Assembly: GCA_003501335.1 (NCBI GenBank)
Contig: DNPQ01000536.1
Span: 1-7,528, forward strand
Length of the DNA stretch: 7,528 bases
Direction of reading: 5' to 3'
Source of the DNA: Bacillota bacterium
Lineage (GTDB): Bacteria > Bacillota > UBA4882 > UBA8346
Below the pieces are notes generated by a model that did not search any database, was not told the origin of the DNA, and saw nothing but the letters and a program-made list of their open reading frames with translations. The number at the start of each line of letters is the position of its first letter. Position 1 is the first letter of the stretch. Both the position numbers and the translations under genes were made by a program. Of the stretch, positions 6,707-7,528 are shown piece by piece.

Positions 6707-6934
6707 TTGCAGAAAAAATTAATTTTAAGTTTCTTGTGTATCCTTTCTCTAGGCTTTATAGCAGGATGCGGTGGTGGCGGAGGCGGAAGCAATGACCTTC
6801 CGGTTCAAACGATTCAATGGCAACCTGATGGGAATGGCTTTGTCCAATTTTATACTAATGACAAAAATAATGCCTTTAAAAGTTTTTTTTATTATTCTAC
6901 GAATTCCGCTGGTCTCACTAAAACGGCTCATTAA
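6707..6934 (+). CDS. Short putative lipoprotein, possibly frameshifted
   Basis: This predicted 75-residue exported protein has a clear lipoprotein signal: basic MQKK start, hydrophobic stretch (5-19) and lipobox FIAGC with the acylated Cys21. Seven residues CGGGGGG follow, a flexible tether common in surface lipoproteins. The rest, rich in aromatic and polar residues (residues 34-66), is not recognised. TTG at 6707 is preferred because GGTGAT (6697-6702) pairs with the 3' end of 16S rRNA at suitable spacing and the expected transcript starts near 6677. A GTG at 6698 is in frame but lacks a good ribosome binding site. The frame stops 83 nt before the terminator. One extra A in the A tract at 6920-6923 would open a frame that ends at 7011, just before the terminator, so a one-base deletion in an originally ~101-residue protein is possible. 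It is also possible that the short form is native. Confidence 0.65.
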   Translation: MQKKLILSFLCILSLGFIAGCGGGGGGSNDLPVQTIQWQPDGNGFVQFYTNDKNNAFKSFFYYSTNSAGLTKTAH

Positions 6935-7017
6935 ATACAAACAATATTTCCACGTATTTTTTGGTGACTTTCGGTTATTATTTTTCAATAGTGATGTTAA
7001 AAATTGCTTGACCATAG

Positions 7018-7054
7018 AATCCAGCCCAAAGCTAAAAAGCAGGCTGGATTTTTT
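7018..7054 (+). terminator. Rho-independent terminator after the lipoprotein gene
   Basis: AATCCAGCC (7018-7026) pairs perfectly with GGCTGGATT (7042-7050) around a 15-nt loop that itself holds a small GCT/AGC pair. Six T residues follow (7049-7054). It ends the lipoprotein transcript and isolates the last gene. Confidence 0.85.
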
Positions 7055-7071
7055 ATGAGCAGGAGAAATCT

Positions 7072-7100
7072 TTGCTCAAAATGTCTTTTTGTATTATAAT
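7072..7100 (+). promoter_or_regulatory. Sigma-A-type promoter of the small membrane-protein gene
   Basis: A consensus -10 TATAAT (7095-7100) is preceded by a 17-bp spacer and a weak -35 TTGCTC (7072-7077). Expected start is near 7107, leaving a leader of about 84 nt before the TTG start. The leader contains a short AGATT/AATCT inverted repeat (7157-7161 with 7170-7174) just before the ribosome binding site; it is too short to interpret. Confidence 0.6.
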
Positions 7101-7190
7101 TTCAGCAAGAATAGAATTGAGAAAGGCGATTTAGTCAATATTTGTGTTAAGGATCCAGATTGCCTATTGAATCTATAAGGAGGAGTCAAG

Positions 7191-7514
7191 TTGAGGAAAC
7201 CGATTTATGGCATAATTATTTTGTTAGTGTTATTGGCAAGCGCAGTTTATATACGTTTTAATTATACCAGTCAAACAATATGGCTGAAAACAGGTGATTC
7301 TATAAAGAATGTCAATATTCAGTTTATTGGAAGGGCCAATAAAAATTTGTTCGTTTTGGGGCATAATGAAAATAACAAAATTGAGCGCTTTTATGTTCCA
7401 ATTAAAAAGGAATTTAAGGTATTAACCGCTCAAGGCACATGGCATATACAAGTTTTAGATAACAAGGAGAAGCCGCTTCAAATAAAACTTAGGTATCGAT
7501 TACAAAAGCAATGA
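7191..7514 (+). CDS. Small membrane-anchored protein of unknown function
   Basis: This 107-residue protein starts with TTG, placed 7 nt after a consensus AAGGAGG (7177-7183), so the start is well supported. It has a short basic N-terminus (MRK), one hydrophobic segment (about 5-21) and roughly 85 polar residues that should lie outside the membrane. No lipobox and no clear signal-peptidase site are evident, so it is more likely an anchored protein than a secreted one. The outer part alternates hydrophobic and polar residues with several aromatics (near WLKTG and GTWHIQVLDN), suggesting a small beta-sheet domain; this is inference. No family is recognised. It has its own promoter, lies downstream of a terminator, and its last codons are 14 nt from the window edge, so any downstream partner is unseen. 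Confidence 0.8.
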   Translation: MRKPIYGIIILLVLLASAVYIRFNYTSQTIWLKTGDSIKNVNIQFIGRANKNLFVLGHNENNKIERFYVPIKKEFKVLTAQGTWHIQVLDNKEKPLQIKLRYRLQKQ

Positions 7515-7528
7515 AGTTTTATTGAAAA

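Noticed and set aside
7027..7036. CAAAGCTAAA, resembling part of the c-di-GMP-I (GEMM) riboswitch core
   Set aside because: It is the loop of a plain terminator, and the other conserved GEMM segments are absent.
6771..7058. 95-codon + frame overlapping the lipoprotein gene
   Set aside because: It is out of frame with a clear lipoprotein signal and reads through the terminator stem at 7018-7054.

Overview
The window looks like a chromosomal signalling region from a low-G+C Bacillota, possibly a free-living clostridia-like lineage. The reasons are the AT-rich DNA, strong GAGG/AGGAGG ribosome binding sites, TTG starts on two small genes, sigma-A-type promoters, intrinsic terminators with long T tracts, and the PAS-GGDEF-HD-GYP architecture. 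The species cannot be named from the sequence alone. All confident genes are on the + strand. No tRNA, rRNA, CRISPR array, transposase or phage gene was seen.

Layout. Positions 1-313 are apparently non-coding. The left edge holds a degenerate 21-bp tandem repeat, followed by a dense run of small inverted repeats (79-151), a bulged hairpin (197-224) and an extended -10 promoter (278-283). Positions 314-3495 form a two-gene operon. The first gene encodes a soluble NarL/HPK7-type histidine kinase with four PAS-like domains. It overlaps by 4 bp (ATGA) a NarL/LuxR-type response regulator, and a strong terminator follows (3536-3569). Positions 3697-6373 form a second unit. It encodes a stand-alone REC protein and, 25 bp later, a large PAS-PAS-PAS-GGDEF-HD-GYP enzyme for cyclic-di-GMP turnover. 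Positions 6374-6706 carry no confident gene but contain pairing segments and a good promoter whose -10 lies between the arms of a perfect 9-bp inverted repeat. A short lipoprotein gene (6707-6934) follows; it may be frameshifted. A terminator (7018-7054) closes that unit. The last gene (7191-7514) encodes a small membrane-anchored protein of unknown function with its own promoter.

How the genes may work together (inference). The kinase senses cytoplasmic cues through its PAS domains and phosphorylates the adjacent DNA-binding regulator, changing transcription. The second unit links a receiver-only protein to an enzyme that carries intact motifs for both making and degrading c-di-GMP, so phosphorelay and second-messenger signalling may meet here. 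The two small exported proteins could be targets or unrelated neighbours; the sequence does not decide this.
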